Below, in pieces: positions 19,378 through 28,377 of a stretch of 64,000 nucleotides of DNA; the first letter of the stretch is position 1; every line of letters begins with the position of its first letter. Where the stretch lies: positions 2,004,501-2,068,500 of the forward strand of contig CP131056.1 in assembly GCA_030657355.1 (NCBI GenBank), given 5' to 3'. The stretch is from Radicibacter daui (GTDB taxonomy: Bacteria; Pseudomonadota; Alphaproteobacteria; Radicibacterales; Radicibacteraceae). The notes under the pieces are model-generated. The model searched no databases. It worked only from the letters and a program-made list of their open reading frames with translations, and was not told where the DNA came from. The position numbers were made by a program, and so were the translations under genes.

Positions 19378-19761
19378 ATGGCCCGCGTAACCGTTGAAGA
19401 TTGCGTCGAGAAGGTGCCGAACCGCTTCGACCTCGTGATGATGGCGGCCCAGCGCGCCCGCGAGATCAACGCCGGCTCGCATCTGACCGTCGAGCGCGAC
19501 AACGACAAGAACCCGGTCATCGCCCTGCGCGAGATCGCTGACGAGACCGTCAGCCTCGAGAACCTGCGCGGCTCGCTGATGCGCGGCCAGCACAAGCACA
19601 TCTTCGCCGATGACGACGAGACGTATGAGCTCGGCGCCAGCGAAATGCGCGAGGCCCAGGCCAAGGTCGACCTCTCCGTGGCCGCCGGCGGCTTCGAGGA
19701 TGTCTCTGCCGAGGATCTGGCCATGGAAGAGAATCTGGAAGGCGGCGAAGACGCCGAGTAA
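19378..19761 (+). CDS. rpoZ: RNA polymerase omega subunit
   Basis: Omega helps assemble and stabilise RNA polymerase and forms part of a ppGpp site in many bacteria. The 127-residue product begins [20 protein letters not shown] and contains MAAQRAREI and [13 protein letters not shown], the conserved omega core, followed by an acidic tail. The start ATG has a near-perfect AAGGAGG eight bases upstream; the longer GTG-started frame from 19345 is not needed. Its pairing with the rel gene downstream is the classic rpoZ-spoT neighbourhood, but a terminator separates them here. Confidence 0.96.
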   Translation: MARVTVEDCVEKVPNRFDLVMMAAQRAREINAGSHLTVERDNDKNPVIALREIADETVSLENLRGSLMRGQHKHIFADDDETYELGASEMREAQAKVDLSVAAGGFEDVSAEDLAMEENLEGGEDAE

Positions 19762-19792
19762 GGCGCGCTTCCAACCTTGCGGTCAGGCATTC

Positions 19793-19834
19793 AAGGGCAC
19801 CGTTGCGACAAGCAACGGTGCCCTTAATGTTTTG
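19793..19834 (+). terminator. Terminator of rpoZ
   Basis: A perfect 14-bp stem (19793-19806 with 19812-19825), five-base loop and T-rich tail (AATGTTTT) lie 31 bases after the rpoZ stop. Confidence 0.85.
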
Positions 19835-19974
19835 GCGTAGTGCTTTGTTGGTATTTTGTGGCCTTAACAACACTCTCGGGCAATGCCATATGAATGATGT
19901 GGCCCGAGTCCCCGTTCGCGGTATAGGCTCGGTCTCTTCCACCAACCTCCTTTGAGTCGGTGCGGCCGGACTGA

Positions 19975-22155
19975 ATGATTCGCCAATACGAGCTTGTCGA
20001 GCGGGTGAAGGCCTATGATCCGGGCGCCGATGGCGCTCTTCTGGACAAGGCCTATGTCTATGCCATGAAGATGCATGGCTCCCAGACCCGGGCCAATGGC
20101 GACCCCTATTTTTCGCATCCACTTGAAGTCGCAGGCATTCTGACCGAGCTGCGGCTCGATGCCGCTTCCATCGTCACCGCGCTGCTGCACGATACCGTCG
20201 AGGATACGCCGGCAACGCTGGAGGATATCGGCAAGCAGTTCGGCCCCGAGATCATGCGGCTCGTCGACGGCGTCACCAAGCTGACGCGTCTTGAGCTGCA
20301 GAGCGAGCAGAGCAAGCAGGCAGAAAACTTCCGCAAGCTGGTGGTGGCGATGTCGGAAGACATCCGCGTGCTGCTGGTGAAGCTCGCCGACCGCATGCAC
20401 AACATGCGCACGCTCCACTTCATTCCGAAGGAAGAGAAGCGCAAGCGCATCGCCCGCGAGACGCTGGATATCTACGCCCCGCTGGCCGACCGCATCGGCC
20501 TTGCACGGGTAAAGGACGAGTTGCAGGGGCTCGCTTTCGCGGAGCTTCAGCCTGAGGCTTATGAATCCATCAATCTGCGCCTTGCCCAGCTGCGTGAGCA
20601 GGGCGAGGGGACCGTCGACGGCATCATCGCCGGCCTTGGCCGCCACATGAAGGAGGCGGGCATCAATGCCCGCATCTCCGGTCGCGAAAAGTCGCCCTAT
20701 TCGATCTGGTCGAAGATGCAGAAGAAGGACATCGCCTTCGAGCAGCTCTCCGACATCATGGCCTTCCGCGTCCAGGTCGATACCGTCGAGCAGTGTTACC
20801 AGGCGCTCGGCGTGATCCACTCGCACTACCGGGTCGTTCCCGGCCGCTTCAAGGACTATATCTCCACCCCCAAGCCCAACGGCTACCGCTCCATCCATAC
20901 CGGGGTGCTGGGGCCAAGCGGCGGGCGCGTGGAAATCCAGATCCGCACCCCCGACATGCAGCAGGTCGCCGAAATGGGCGTTGCTGCCCATTGGGCCTAC
21001 AAGCAGGGCGGGGACGAGAGCGAGCGCATGCATGACGGCCGCCAGTATCGCTGGCTGCGCCAATTGCTGGAGATCGTGGAAAACGCGCAGCGGCCGGAAG
21101 AATTCCTCGAACACACCAAGCTTGAGCTGTTCCAGGACCAGGTCTTCTGCTTCACCCCCAAGGGCGATCTTATCAGCCTGCCGCACGGGGCAACGCCGCT
21201 CGATTTCGCCTATGCCGTGCACAGCCAGATCGGCGACACCTTCGTCGGCGCGCGGGTGAATGGTCGCCTCGTGCCGATGCGCACCGCGCTCAAGAATGGC
21301 GACCAGGTGGAAATCTCCACCTCCAAGAACTCGACGCCCAAGCCGGAATGGGAACGCATCGTCGTTACCGGCAAGGCGCGCGCCCGCATTCGCCGCTTTA
21401 TCCGCAACCAGCAGCGCACCGAATATATCCAGCTCGGCCGCAAGATGCTGGACGGGGTGTTCAAGGCCGAGGGCAACTACGAAGTCTCTGAAAAGATCCT
21501 CGAGCCGGTGGTACGCCACTTCAATATCGGCTCGGTGGAAGATCTGGTCGTCTCGGTCGGCTCGGGCAACATCTCGGCCAAGGAAGTGTTCCACACCGCC
21601 TTCCCGGCCCATATCAGTGCCGAGCAGCAGCAGGCGCTGGCCGACCAGAAAGTCATCGCCCTCAAGCAGAACCGCCCGGCACGCCCGGCCAACGGCAAGG
21701 GCAACCCGATCCCCATCAAGGGGCTCATCTCCGGCCTTGCCGTGCATTACGCCCGCTGTTGCCATCCCATTCCGGGTGACCGCATCGTCGGCCTCGTGAC
21801 CACCGGCAAGGGCGTCACTATCCACACCATCGATTGCGAGACGCTCAGCAACTATGCCGACGAACCGGAGCGGTGGCTGGACGTGGCGTGGGACAATGCA
21901 GATGCCGGCGAACCGGTGGCCGGCCGCGTCCATATCTTCCTTGTCAATTCGCCGGGCAGCCTCGGGGCGCTCTCGACCGTTGTCGGCAAGAATGGCGGCA
22001 ACATCTCCAATCTCAAGATCATCAGCCGGGGGGCTGACTTCTTCGAGATGCTGATTGATATCGACGTGCACGATATCCGCCACCTCAACAACATCATCGC
22101 CGCGCTGCGGGCAACGCCGGTGGTGAACATGGTGGAGCGGGCCCGCACTGGCTGA
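19975..22155 (+). CDS. rsh: Bifunctional (p)ppGpp synthetase/hydrolase
   Basis: This long RelA/SpoT homologue makes and degrades the alarmone (p)ppGpp. In the 726 residues, an N-terminal HD hydrolase domain keeps HDTVED (residues 72-77), so hydrolysis should be active. The synthetase domain has GREKSPYSIWSKM and RFKDYISTPKPNGYRS, the RxKD form typical of bifunctional enzymes rather than the ExDD form of RelA-only enzymes. TGS (VFCFTPKGDLISLPHGATPLD), the Cys-containing RCCHPIPGD region and a C-terminal ACT domain follow. The start is ATG 19975, without a clear ribosome site. It is the only long RSH in the window. Confidence 0.95.
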   Translation: MIRQYELVERVKAYDPGADGALLDKAYVYAMKMHGSQTRANGDPYFSHPLEVAGILTELRLDAASIVTALLHDTVEDTPATLEDIGKQFGPEIMRLVDGVTKLTRLELQSEQSKQAENFRKLVVAMSEDIRVLLVKLADRMHNMRTLHFIPKEEKRKRIARETLDIYAPLADRIGLARVKDELQGLAFAELQPEAYESINLRLAQLREQGEGTVDGIIAGLGRHMKEAGINARISGREKSPYSIWSKMQKKDIAFEQLSDIMAFRVQVDTVEQCYQALGVIHSHYRVVPGRFKDYISTPKPNGYRSIHTGVLGPSGGRVEIQIRTPDMQQVAEMGVAAHWAYKQGGDESERMHDGRQYRWLRQLLEIVENAQRPEEFLEHTKLELFQDQVFCFTPKGDLISLPHGATPLDFAYAVHSQIGDTFVGARVNGRLVPMRTALKNGDQVEISTSKNSTPKPEWERIVVTGKARARIRRFIRNQQRTEYIQLGRKMLDGVFKAEGNYEVSEKILEPVVRHFNIGSVEDLVVSVGSGNISAKEVFHTAFPAHISAEQQQALADQKVIALKQNRPARPANGKGNPIPIKGLISGLAVHYARCCHPIPGDRIVGLVTTGKGVTIHTIDCETLSNYADEPERWLDVAWDNADAGEPVAGRVHIFLVNSPGSLGALSTVVGKNGGNISNLKIISRGADFFEMLIDIDVHDIRHLNNIIAALRATPVVNMVERARTG

Positions 22156-22350
22156 GGCCGCTTTTTTCGGGAGGGACGCGACAGTCTGTTGCAACCGGCG
22201 GGCTTGCGCTCGCCGGTGCTATGGTCTTTATCGGTTAATCCGGCCGGCCTTGTTTTCTTGAGGGCCGGGCCGCCCGGTTTGAAAAAGATATCTGCCCCCT
22301 TTGAAGCCTTGGCAGAGGAGGAGGGCGGAGCGAAGGAGAGACGCCGCTTA

Positions 22351-22929
22351 ATGTTGTTTCGCCGCCGAACCCCCCTGACGCCGCGGCAGCGCCTCAGATC
22401 CTGGCTGTGGCCGTCGATGCCGCTCGGCCGGGTGGGGCAGTACTACAACTTCCGCGTCCGCCGTCTGCCGGGCAGCAGTTATAGCATTGCCGTTGGTTTT
22501 GCTTCCGGCGTTGCCGTGTCGCTCACGCCCTGTTTTGGCGGGCACATCATTCTGGCGCTCGCCTTCACCTGGCTTTTGCGCGGCAGCTATCTGGCGGCGA
22601 TGCTGGGCACGCTGGTGGGCAATCCCTGGGTCACGCCGCCCATCCTCTTCTTTGACTATTATCTCGGATGCCACCTGCTGGGCATACCGCTGTTGCAGGT
22701 GAAGCTGCATCACCTGAGCGTCGGCTACATCATGCATCACTTCTCGGAGATCCTTCTTCCGATGCTGGCGGGCGGGCTCGTCTTCGGTGTCCTCGGCGGG
22801 CTTGCGACCTTCGGGCTGGTCTATCTGATGGTCGGCACCTATCGGCGCAAGCGCATCGACCGGCTGGCCGCGCGCCGGCAGGAGACGGGCAACCAGCAAG
22901 GTGCCGACGGGCATCACGAAGTCGCCTGA
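22351..22929 (+). CDS. DUF2062 membrane protein
   Basis: The 192-residue protein has a basic N-terminus ([19 protein letters not shown]), the DUF2062 core with [20 protein letters not shown] and [13 protein letters not shown], and three or four hydrophobic segments, then a charged C-terminus. DUF2062 proteins are small integral membrane proteins of unknown role, often near glycosyltransferase or, as here, rel and pdxJ genes. The frame is open back to 22189, but AAGGAGAG upstream of ATG 22351 and the family start favour the short form. pdxJ follows 103 bases later. Confidence 0.85.
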   Translation: MLFRRRTPLTPRQRLRSWLWPSMPLGRVGQYYNFRVRRLPGSSYSIAVGFASGVAVSLTPCFGGHIILALAFTWLLRGSYLAAMLGTLVGNPWVTPPILFFDYYLGCHLLGIPLLQVKLHHLSVGYIMHHFSEILLPMLAGGLVFGVLGGLATFGLVYLMVGTYRRKRIDRLAARRQETGNQQGADGHHEVA

Positions 22930-23032
22930 ACCCGCATTTTCCAAAGAGATATCCCGTGCATTGACAAAGGCGGCGCAAGCCTGCCCTGATCGCACCTTCC
23001 CTCTTTTCCGACTGCAAGCGGACCCGTGCCAG

Positions 23033-23779
23033 ATGACTGCTCCCAAACTGCGCCTTGGCGTCAATATCGACCATGTGGCCACTATCCGGAACGCCCGGGG
23101 CGGTGCCCATCCCGATCCGGTGCGGGCGGCGCATATGGCCGAGAAGGCGGGGGCAGACGGCATCACGGCGCATCTGCGTGAGGACCGGCGCCATATTTCC
23201 GATGCCGATATCGAGCGGCTGTCGAAGGAAATCTCGCTGCCGCTCAATCTTGAGATGGCGGCGACCGACGAGATGCTGGCGATCGCCCTCAAGCACGAGC
23301 CGCATGCGGCCTGCATCGTGCCGGAGCGGCGCGAGGAGCGCACGACCGAGGGCGGGCTCGATGCTGCAGGGCAGATGAAGCTGCTGACGCCGCTGGTTGG
23401 CAAGCTGGGCGATGCCGGCATCCGCGTCTCGCTCTTCATCGCACCGGAACGCGCGCAGCTGGATGCCGCGCTGGCGCTGAAGGCGCCGGTGGTGGAACTG
23501 CACACGGGGGCCTATTGCGATGCCGAGGATGCCACGCACCGCCTGATGGAACTCAACCGGCTGACCGATGCCGCCAAATATGGCGCCTCGCTCGGGCTCG
23601 AGGTGCATGCCGGCCATGGCCTCAGCTACGACACCGTCGGCCCGGTGGCGGCGCTTGATGAAATCCGCGAGCTCAATATCGGCCATTTCCTCATCGGCGA
23701 AGCGATCTTCGTCGGGCTTGAGGAGAGCATCCGCCTGATGCGCGCCGCCATGGACAAGGCCCGGGCGATCGCCGCCTGA
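23033..23779 (+). CDS. pdxJ: Pyridoxine 5'-phosphate synthase
   Basis: PdxJ condenses 1-deoxyxylulose 5-phosphate with 3-amino-2-oxopropyl phosphate, the last ring-forming step of vitamin B6 synthesis. The 248-residue TIM barrel shows [63 protein letters not shown] and [12 protein letters not shown], all family hallmarks. The open frame extends upstream to 22901, but ATG 23033 gives the usual N-terminus. Its stop is 13 bases before acpS, the widespread pdxJ-acpS pair. Confidence 0.96.
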   Translation: MTAPKLRLGVNIDHVATIRNARGGAHPDPVRAAHMAEKAGADGITAHLREDRRHISDADIERLSKEISLPLNLEMAATDEMLAIALKHEPHAACIVPERREERTTEGGLDAAGQMKLLTPLVGKLGDAGIRVSLFIAPERAQLDAALALKAPVVELHTGAYCDAEDATHRLMELNRLTDAAKYGASLGLEVHAGHGLSYDTVGPVAALDEIRELNIGHFLIGEAIFVGLEESIRLMRAAMDKARAIAA

Positions 23780-23792
23780 GGGGAGGGACGCG

Positions 23793-24191
23793 ATGATCCT
23801 TGGCATCGGTAACGACATTCTCGACATCCGCCGCATCGAGAAGACGATGGAGAAGTTCGGCGAGCGGTTCCTGTCGCGCACCTTTACCGAGGTGGAGCGC
23901 GCCAAGGCTGGCCGCCGGGTCAACCCGTCCTACACCTATGCCAAGCGTTTTTGCGCCAAGGAGGCCTGCTCCAAGGCGCTCGGTACCGGGTTTCGCCAGG
24001 GCGTCTTCATGCGGGATATGGGCGTCGTCAACCTGCCGAGCGGGCAGCCGACGATGAAGCTTACCGGCGGTGCGGCGAGGCGGCTTGCCGAGATGACACC
24101 GCCGGGCATGGTTGCCTTTGTCCATGTGACCCTGACGGACGATTATCCCTGGGCCGAGGCGCAGGTGATCATCGAAGCACGCCCGGCCTGA
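23793..24191 (+). CDS. acpS: Holo-[acyl-carrier-protein] synthase
   Basis: AcpS transfers phosphopantetheine from CoA to acyl carrier protein. The 132-residue product has the metal-binding start [16 protein letters not shown] and the second signature [14 protein letters not shown]. The ATG has GGGAGGGA upstream. It is co-transcribed with pdxJ (13-base gap); lepB follows 169 bases later. Confidence 0.96.
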   Translation: MILGIGNDILDIRRIEKTMEKFGERFLSRTFTEVERAKAGRRVNPSYTYAKRFCAKEACSKALGTGFRQGVFMRDMGVVNLPSGQPTMKLTGGAARRLAEMTPPGMVAFVHVTLTDDYPWAEAQVIIEARPA

Positions 24192-24360
24192 AGCCGATTG
24201 CATCAAGGGGTAGTCAGGCCACAGCAGGCGGCAAAATAAGGCAGCGGGGCGGGCAGCGCGCTTATGCCTCTTTTGGCGGGTGGCGATGGCTGCTATAGAG
24301 CGCCATGGATCGCCCCGGGCGGGCGCTTCCAGGAGCAATAAGGACAGGAACGTGAGGGAC

Positions 24361-25113
24361 ATGTCCGTGGCAAGTGGCAAGCAGCAAAGCGGTATCGGTT
24401 CGTTCATCGACATGATCCGTACCGTCTTCATCGCGGTTCTGATCGCGTTGCTTTTCCGCTGGTTTGCTTTTGAGCCGTTCAACATTCCCTCGGGCTCGAT
24501 GATCCCCACGCTGCTGGTGGGCGACTACCTGTTCGTGTCGAAATTCTCCTACGGCTATTCCAAATACTCCGCCCCGCTCGGTTTCCTCGATGCCGAAGGG
24601 CGCCTGTTCGGCGACCTGCCGGAGCGTGGCGACGTGGTGGTGTTCAAGACGCCGGAAGATAACAGCACCGATTTCATCAAGCGTGTGATCGGCCTGCCGG
24701 GCGACCATATCCAGATGCGCGGCGGCCGCCTGTTCATCAATGGCGAGCGTGTCGAGCGCGAGCGGATCGAGGATTTCGCCTATCAGGAAGGCAACCGCAC
24801 CCGCTTCGTGCCGCAATATATCGAGACGCTGCCGAACGGACGCCGGCACACCATTATCGAAGTGGGCGGCGATACCGCGCCCTATGCTGACGATACGCAC
24901 GAATACACCGTGCCCGAAGGCCATCTCTTCATGATGGGTGACAACCGCGACAACTCGAACGACAGCCGTTTCAGCGTCGGTTATGTGCCGGTTGCCAACG
25001 TGCTGGGCCGGGCAGAGCGGCTGTTCTTCTCGCTCGACGGGGCAAGCTTCCTCGAATTCTGGAAGTGGCCGTTTGCCATCCGTTTCAGCCGCATCGGCGA
25101 CAAGATAGACTAA
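24361..25113 (+). CDS. lepB: Signal peptidase I
   Basis: LepB cleaves signal peptides on the outer face of the inner membrane. The 250-residue product has one N-terminal membrane segment (about residues 19-38), the serine motif NIPSGSMIPT (Ser46 predicted nucleophile), the lysine motif FIKRVIGLPGD and the C-terminal MGDNRDNSNDSR. The start ATG 24361 is preceded by GTGAGGGA; upstream in-frame codons (GTG 24352 and 24280) are less likely. It leads the conserved lepB-rnc-era-recO series. Confidence 0.96.
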   Translation: MSVASGKQQSGIGSFIDMIRTVFIAVLIALLFRWFAFEPFNIPSGSMIPTLLVGDYLFVSKFSYGYSKYSAPLGFLDAEGRLFGDLPERGDVVVFKTPEDNSTDFIKRVIGLPGDHIQMRGGRLFINGERVERERIEDFAYQEGNRTRFVPQYIETLPNGRRHTIIEVGGDTAPYADDTHEYTVPEGHLFMMGDNRDNSNDSRFSVGYVPVANVLGRAERLFFSLDGASFLEFWKWPFAIRFSRIGDKID

Positions 25114-25161
25114 GACCTCAAACGGTCATCTGCCGGCCTCCGTGCCGGATGGTGGCCGACC

Positions 25162-25185
25162 CCCGGCCCGGCTCATCGGGCCGGG
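25162..25185 (+). other. Leader hairpin just upstream of rnc
   Basis: A perfect 9-bp GC stem (CCCGGCCCG, 25162-25170, with 25177-25185) and six-base loop lie 19 bases before the rnc start. There is no T tract. RNase III is known to control its own mRNA in E. coli by cutting a leader stem, so this is a candidate for a similar element, though 9 bp is short for that enzyme. Confidence 0.5.
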
Positions 25186-25204
25186 CAGCGGGACAAGAGT
25201 GTTA

Positions 25205-25927
25205 ATGCCGGAGCACGATCTGAAGCGCCTGATGGCGCTTCTCGACCATGAATTCGCCGATCAGACGCTGATCCGGCGCGCCATCACCCATCCGAGCCTG
25301 GTAGGCGGGCGGCGCGATGCGGCGCGCCAGAGCTATCAGCGGCTGGAGTTTCTGGGCGACCGTGTGCTGGGGCTGGTCGTGGCCGACATGCTGCTCAGGA
25401 CCTATCCCGACGACAGCGAAGGCGATATCGCCAAGCGCCATGCCGGCCTCGTGCGGGCGGAGATGCTGGCCGAGGTGGCCGCCACGCTCGGTATCGGGGA
25501 TTATCTGCGCCTATCGACGGGTGAGATCGAGTCCGGCGGGCGGCGCAACCCGGCGATCCTGGCGGATGCCTGCGAAGCCATTATCGGCGCGCTTTATGTC
25601 GACGCCGGGCTGCCCAAGGCCCGGCTCTTTATCGAGAAATACTGGAAGGCGGCGGTTGCCGCGGTGACCGCGCCGCCGCGCGAGCCGAAGACCGCGCTGC
25701 AGGAATGGGCACAGGCCCGGGCGTTGCCGCTGCCGGAATACCGGATGGTGGACCGCACCGGCCCGGCGCATAATCCGCTTTTCGTCATCGAGGTGACGGT
25801 GCTGGGCCATGAGCCGGTGACGGCAAGCGCCTCCAGCAAGCGGGCGGCGGAAAAGGAAGCGGCGCTGGAACTTCTGCGCTGCGTGGAAGCCGGTGATGAT
25901 GCGGACAAGGGAGCCGCTGCAAAATGA
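25205..25927 (+). CDS. rnc: Ribonuclease III
   Basis: RNase III cuts double-stranded RNA in rRNA and mRNA processing. The 240-residue product has the catalytic signature RLEFLGDRVLG with the second acidic site in ILADACEAIIGALYVD, and a C-terminal dsRNA-binding domain (PKTALQEWAQARALPLPEY to ASSKRAAEKEAALELL). Start ATG 25205 is chosen; GTG 25199 two codons upstream is possible. Its stop overlaps the era start (ATGA), so the pair is translationally coupled. Confidence 0.96.
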   Translation: MPEHDLKRLMALLDHEFADQTLIRRAITHPSLVGGRRDAARQSYQRLEFLGDRVLGLVVADMLLRTYPDDSEGDIAKRHAGLVRAEMLAEVAATLGIGDYLRLSTGEIESGGRRNPAILADACEAIIGALYVDAGLPKARLFIEKYWKAAVAAVTAPPREPKTALQEWAQARALPLPEYRMVDRTGPAHNPLFVIEVTVLGHEPVTASASSKRAAEKEAALELLRCVEAGDDADKGAAAK

Positions 25928-26844
25928 CAGAGACTGAAAAGGCCGGTGAAGTGACACGCTGCGGCTTCGTTGCCCTGCTGGGCGCCCCTAATGCGGGCAA
26001 GTCGACGCTGCTCAACCGGCTGGTCGGCTCCAAGATCTCCATCGTGACCCCGAAGGTGCAGACGACGCGCAGCCGCGTGCTCGGCATCCTGATGCACGAT
26101 CACTCGCAGATCATCTTCGTGGATACGCCCGGCCTCTTCAAACCCAAGAAGCGGCTGGAGCGCGCCATGGTCGCCGCCGCCTGGGGCGGGGCGCAGGATG
26201 CCGACATGTCGGTGCTGGTGGTCGATGTCTCGCGCAAGGATCCGATGGACGACAATGCGGACATCATCGACGCGTTGAAGGCGCAGGGACGCCCGGTGAT
26301 CCTCGCGCTCAACAAGATCGACCTGATGGACCGCGAGAAGCTGCTGAAACTCTCCGAGAGTTTCTGGGCGACAGGTGTTTTCTCGGATGTGTTCATGATC
26401 TCGGCCCACAAGGGTCACGGCGTGCCGCATCTGGCGGAGTTCCTGGCCGGCAAGGTGCCGCAAGGCCCTTATCTTTACGACGAGGACCAGCTCTCCGACA
26501 TGCCGATGCGGCTCATCGCCGCCGAGGTGACGCGCGAGAAGCTGTTTCTCAACATGCATGACGAGCTGCCCTACAGCCTGACGGTCGAGACCGAGAGCTG
26601 GGAAGACAAGGGCGAGCGCGGCATCCGCATCGAGCAGACGATCTACGTGCAGCGCGAAGGCCAGCGCAAGATCGTGCTGGGCGAGGGCGGGCAGGCCATC
26701 CGCAAGATCGGCACCCAGGCGCGCGCCGAACTGACCAACATGATGGAGCGGCCGGTGCATCTCTTCCTGTTCGTCAAGGTCCGTGAGGACTGGCAGGACG
26801 ACAAGGAGCGTTACGCTCCCTGGGGCCTCGACTGGGGGGCATGA
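25924..26844 (+). CDS. era: GTPase Era
   Basis: Era is an essential GTPase that binds the 3' end of 16S rRNA and helps 30S assembly. The 306-residue product has G1 GAPNAGKST, G3 DTPG, G4 NKID and the SAHKG G5-like loop, then a C-terminal KH domain with GEGGQAIRKIGTQARAEL. The start overlaps the rnc stop by four bases (ATGA). recO follows 39 bases later. Confidence 0.97.
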   Translation: MTETEKAGEVTRCGFVALLGAPNAGKSTLLNRLVGSKISIVTPKVQTTRSRVLGILMHDHSQIIFVDTPGLFKPKKRLERAMVAAAWGGAQDADMSVLVVDVSRKDPMDDNADIIDALKAQGRPVILALNKIDLMDREKLLKLSESFWATGVFSDVFMISAHKGHGVPHLAEFLAGKVPQGPYLYDEDQLSDMPMRLIAAEVTREKLFLNMHDELPYSLTVETESWEDKGERGIRIEQTIYVQREGQRKIVLGEGGQAIRKIGTQARAELTNMMERPVHLFLFVKVREDWQDDKERYAPWGLDWGA

Positions 26845-26883
26845 CCGGCTTGACCGGCCCCGGCGGCAGATAGGCCCACCCCC

Positions 26884-27618
26884 ATGGAGTGGACGGATGA
26901 CGGCATCGTGCTGGCGACCCGCCCTTATGGCGAGGGCAAGGCTGTCGTCAGCCTGCTGACACAAAATGGCGGCCGCCATTCCGGGCTCATCCATGGCCGC
27001 TCCCGCCTTGGCGGCGCGGTGGAGCCCGGCACGCTGGTGAGGGCCACCTGGCGGGCCCGGCTTTCGGAACAGCTCGGCACTTTTGCGCTGGAAGCGCTGG
27101 CACCTTCGCCGGCGGTGCTGCTGCTCGACGATGCGCTGAGGCTTGGCCTGATCGCCAGCCTCTGTGCCGTTACCGATGCCGCCCTGCCGGAGCGCGAGCC
27201 GCACAAACCGCTCTTTGATGCCACGCAGGCCATGCTGGCGGTGCTGGACGCGCCACCGGAAGTCTGGGCGCCGGCCTATGTACGCTGGGAGGTTGGCCTG
27301 CTGGGAGAACTCGGCTTCGGCCTCGACCTCGACCGCTGCGCGGCAACCGGCGTCAATGACGGGCTGGCCTATGTTTCCCCGCGCACCGGCCGGGCGGTGT
27401 CCGCTTCTGCCGGCGAGCCTTACCGCGAGCGCATGCTGGTGCTGCCGCCTTTCCTGATCGGTCAGGGGCTCGGCAGCCTTGCCGAGGTGCTGGACGGGCT
27501 GACGCTCACCGGCCATTTCCTCGAACGCGTGGTGTTCCACGCCCTTCACAAGCCGGTGCCTGCAGCCCGCGAGCGTCTTATCACCCGGCTGGCAGCGGCG
27601 TTTACGCCTGCGGCCTGA
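26884..27618 (+). CDS. recO: DNA repair protein RecO
   Basis: RecO works with RecF and RecR to load RecA on SSB-coated gaps. The 244-residue product has the N-terminal OB-fold start MEWTDDGIVLATRPYGEGKA and GGRHSGLIHGRSR, followed by the helical domain with RWEVGLLGELGFGLDLDRCA. The four-cysteine zinc motif of some RecO proteins is not evident; only isolated cysteines are seen. Position after era is the usual order. The stop codon is immediately followed by palindromic repeat copy A. Confidence 0.92.
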   Translation: MEWTDDGIVLATRPYGEGKAVVSLLTQNGGRHSGLIHGRSRLGGAVEPGTLVRATWRARLSEQLGTFALEALAPSPAVLLLDDALRLGLIASLCAVTDAALPEREPHKPLFDATQAMLAVLDAPPEVWAPAYVRWEVGLLGELGFGLDLDRCAATGVNDGLAYVSPRTGRAVSASAGEPYRERMLVLPPFLIGQGLGSLAEVLDGLTLTGHFLERVVFHALHKPVPAARERLITRLAAAFTPAA

Positions 27619-27758
27619 ATCCTTCCCTACTTGTGGGGAAGGTGCTGCGAAGCAGCGGATGGGGGTAATGAGGAAAGGTTAGTCTGAGGCCTCAGCTTCG
27701 CGGCTCCCTCATTACCCCCTCCGGCCCTGCGGGCCACCTCCCCGAGTTGGGGAGGATT
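27619..27758. repeat. Palindromic repeat, copy A (140 bp)
   Basis: This imperfect palindrome has arms GGGGGTAATGAGG (27661-27673) and its exact complement (27707-27719). A central CTGAGGCCTCAG lies at 27684-27695. Small side stems at each end are CCTTCCC/GGGGAAGG and CCTCCCC/GGGGAGG, giving a cloverleaf-like layout. The outer ends ATCCTTCCC and GGGGAGGATT are near-complementary. About 90% of positions match copy B by eye. It begins one base after recO and could act as its transcription end. Confidence 0.88.
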
Positions 27759-27793
27759 GAAATGGGCGAGGATGTTGCCTTAATTTTCTCTCC

Positions 27794-28126
27794 ATGGTTT
27801 CGGAAATCACCCGGCGGTCGAGGTCGCTGCGCTCCGGTATGACGAATGCCGAGCAAGCGCTATGGCTGCGCTTGAAAGGGCGGCAATTGCTGGGGTTCAA
27901 GGTTCGTCGGCAGCTGCCTATTGGACCTTACATTGCTGATTTCTGCATCCCGGCTGCACATCTGATCATCGAATCTGACGGCGGTCAGCATACGGCCGAG
28001 GCGGATGCGCGCCGGACGATCTATCTCGAAAGCCAGGGCTGGCGGGTGCTGCGGTTCTGGAACAACGACACCCTCAGCAATATCGATGGTGTGCTGGCCG
28101 AGATAACGAGGGCGCTGAAGCCCTGA
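27794..28126 (+). CDS. DUF559 (Vsr/restriction endonuclease-like) protein
   Basis: The 110-residue protein is a DUF559 domain throughout: RLKGRQLLGFKVRRQLPIG, YIADFCIPAAHLIIESDGGQ with a following H, then RTIYLESQGWRVLRFWNND. The ADF, ESDGGQH and FWN motifs match the PD-(D/E)xK/Vsr-like nuclease fold assigned to this family, so metal-dependent nuclease activity is plausible but unproven. The N-terminus lacks a helix-turn-helix or other domain. No clear ribosome site precedes ATG 27794. The gene lies between two direct copies of a 140-bp palindromic repeat, with 35 and 7 bases between gene and repeats, which suggests that gene and repeats move together. Confidence 0.88.
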   Translation: MVSEITRRSRSLRSGMTNAEQALWLRLKGRQLLGFKVRRQLPIGPYIADFCIPAAHLIIESDGGQHTAEADARRTIYLESQGWRVLRFWNNDTLSNIDGVLAEITRALKP

Positions 28127-28133
28127 AACTTTC

Positions 28134-28272
28134 ATCCTTCCCTGCTTGCGGGGAAGGTACTGCGAAGCAGCGGATGGGGGTAATGAGGTGAGGTTGGTTT
28201 GAGGCCTCTGCTTTCTGGCTCACTCATTACCCCCTCCGGGCCTGCGGGCCACCTCCCCAAGAGGGGAGGATT
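28134..28272. repeat. Palindromic repeat, copy B (139 bp)
   Basis: This is a direct second copy of the 27619-27758 palindrome, in the same orientation, starting seven bases after the DUF559 stop. The GGGGGTAATGAG arm and CTCATTACCCCC arm, the GAGGCCTC centre and the terminal side stems are all kept, with about 15 differences from copy A, mostly in the loop around the centre. No other copy was seen in the window. Confidence 0.88.
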
Positions 28273-28377
28273 GTCTTGCGAGACCTGCCTGCATAACAGG
28301 TCAGGATTGCTGTCCATCTCCTTGTTGTGCCCGGGAACGGCTGCCACAGTGGCGGCTGTTTCGCCGGAGCCTTTTTC

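Noticed and set aside
19864-22194. A 776-codon minus-strand open frame opposite rel.
   Set aside because: It is a histidine/aspartate-rich shadow of the rel coding frame, with no recognisable domain and no ribosome site; the sense strand has full Rel motifs.
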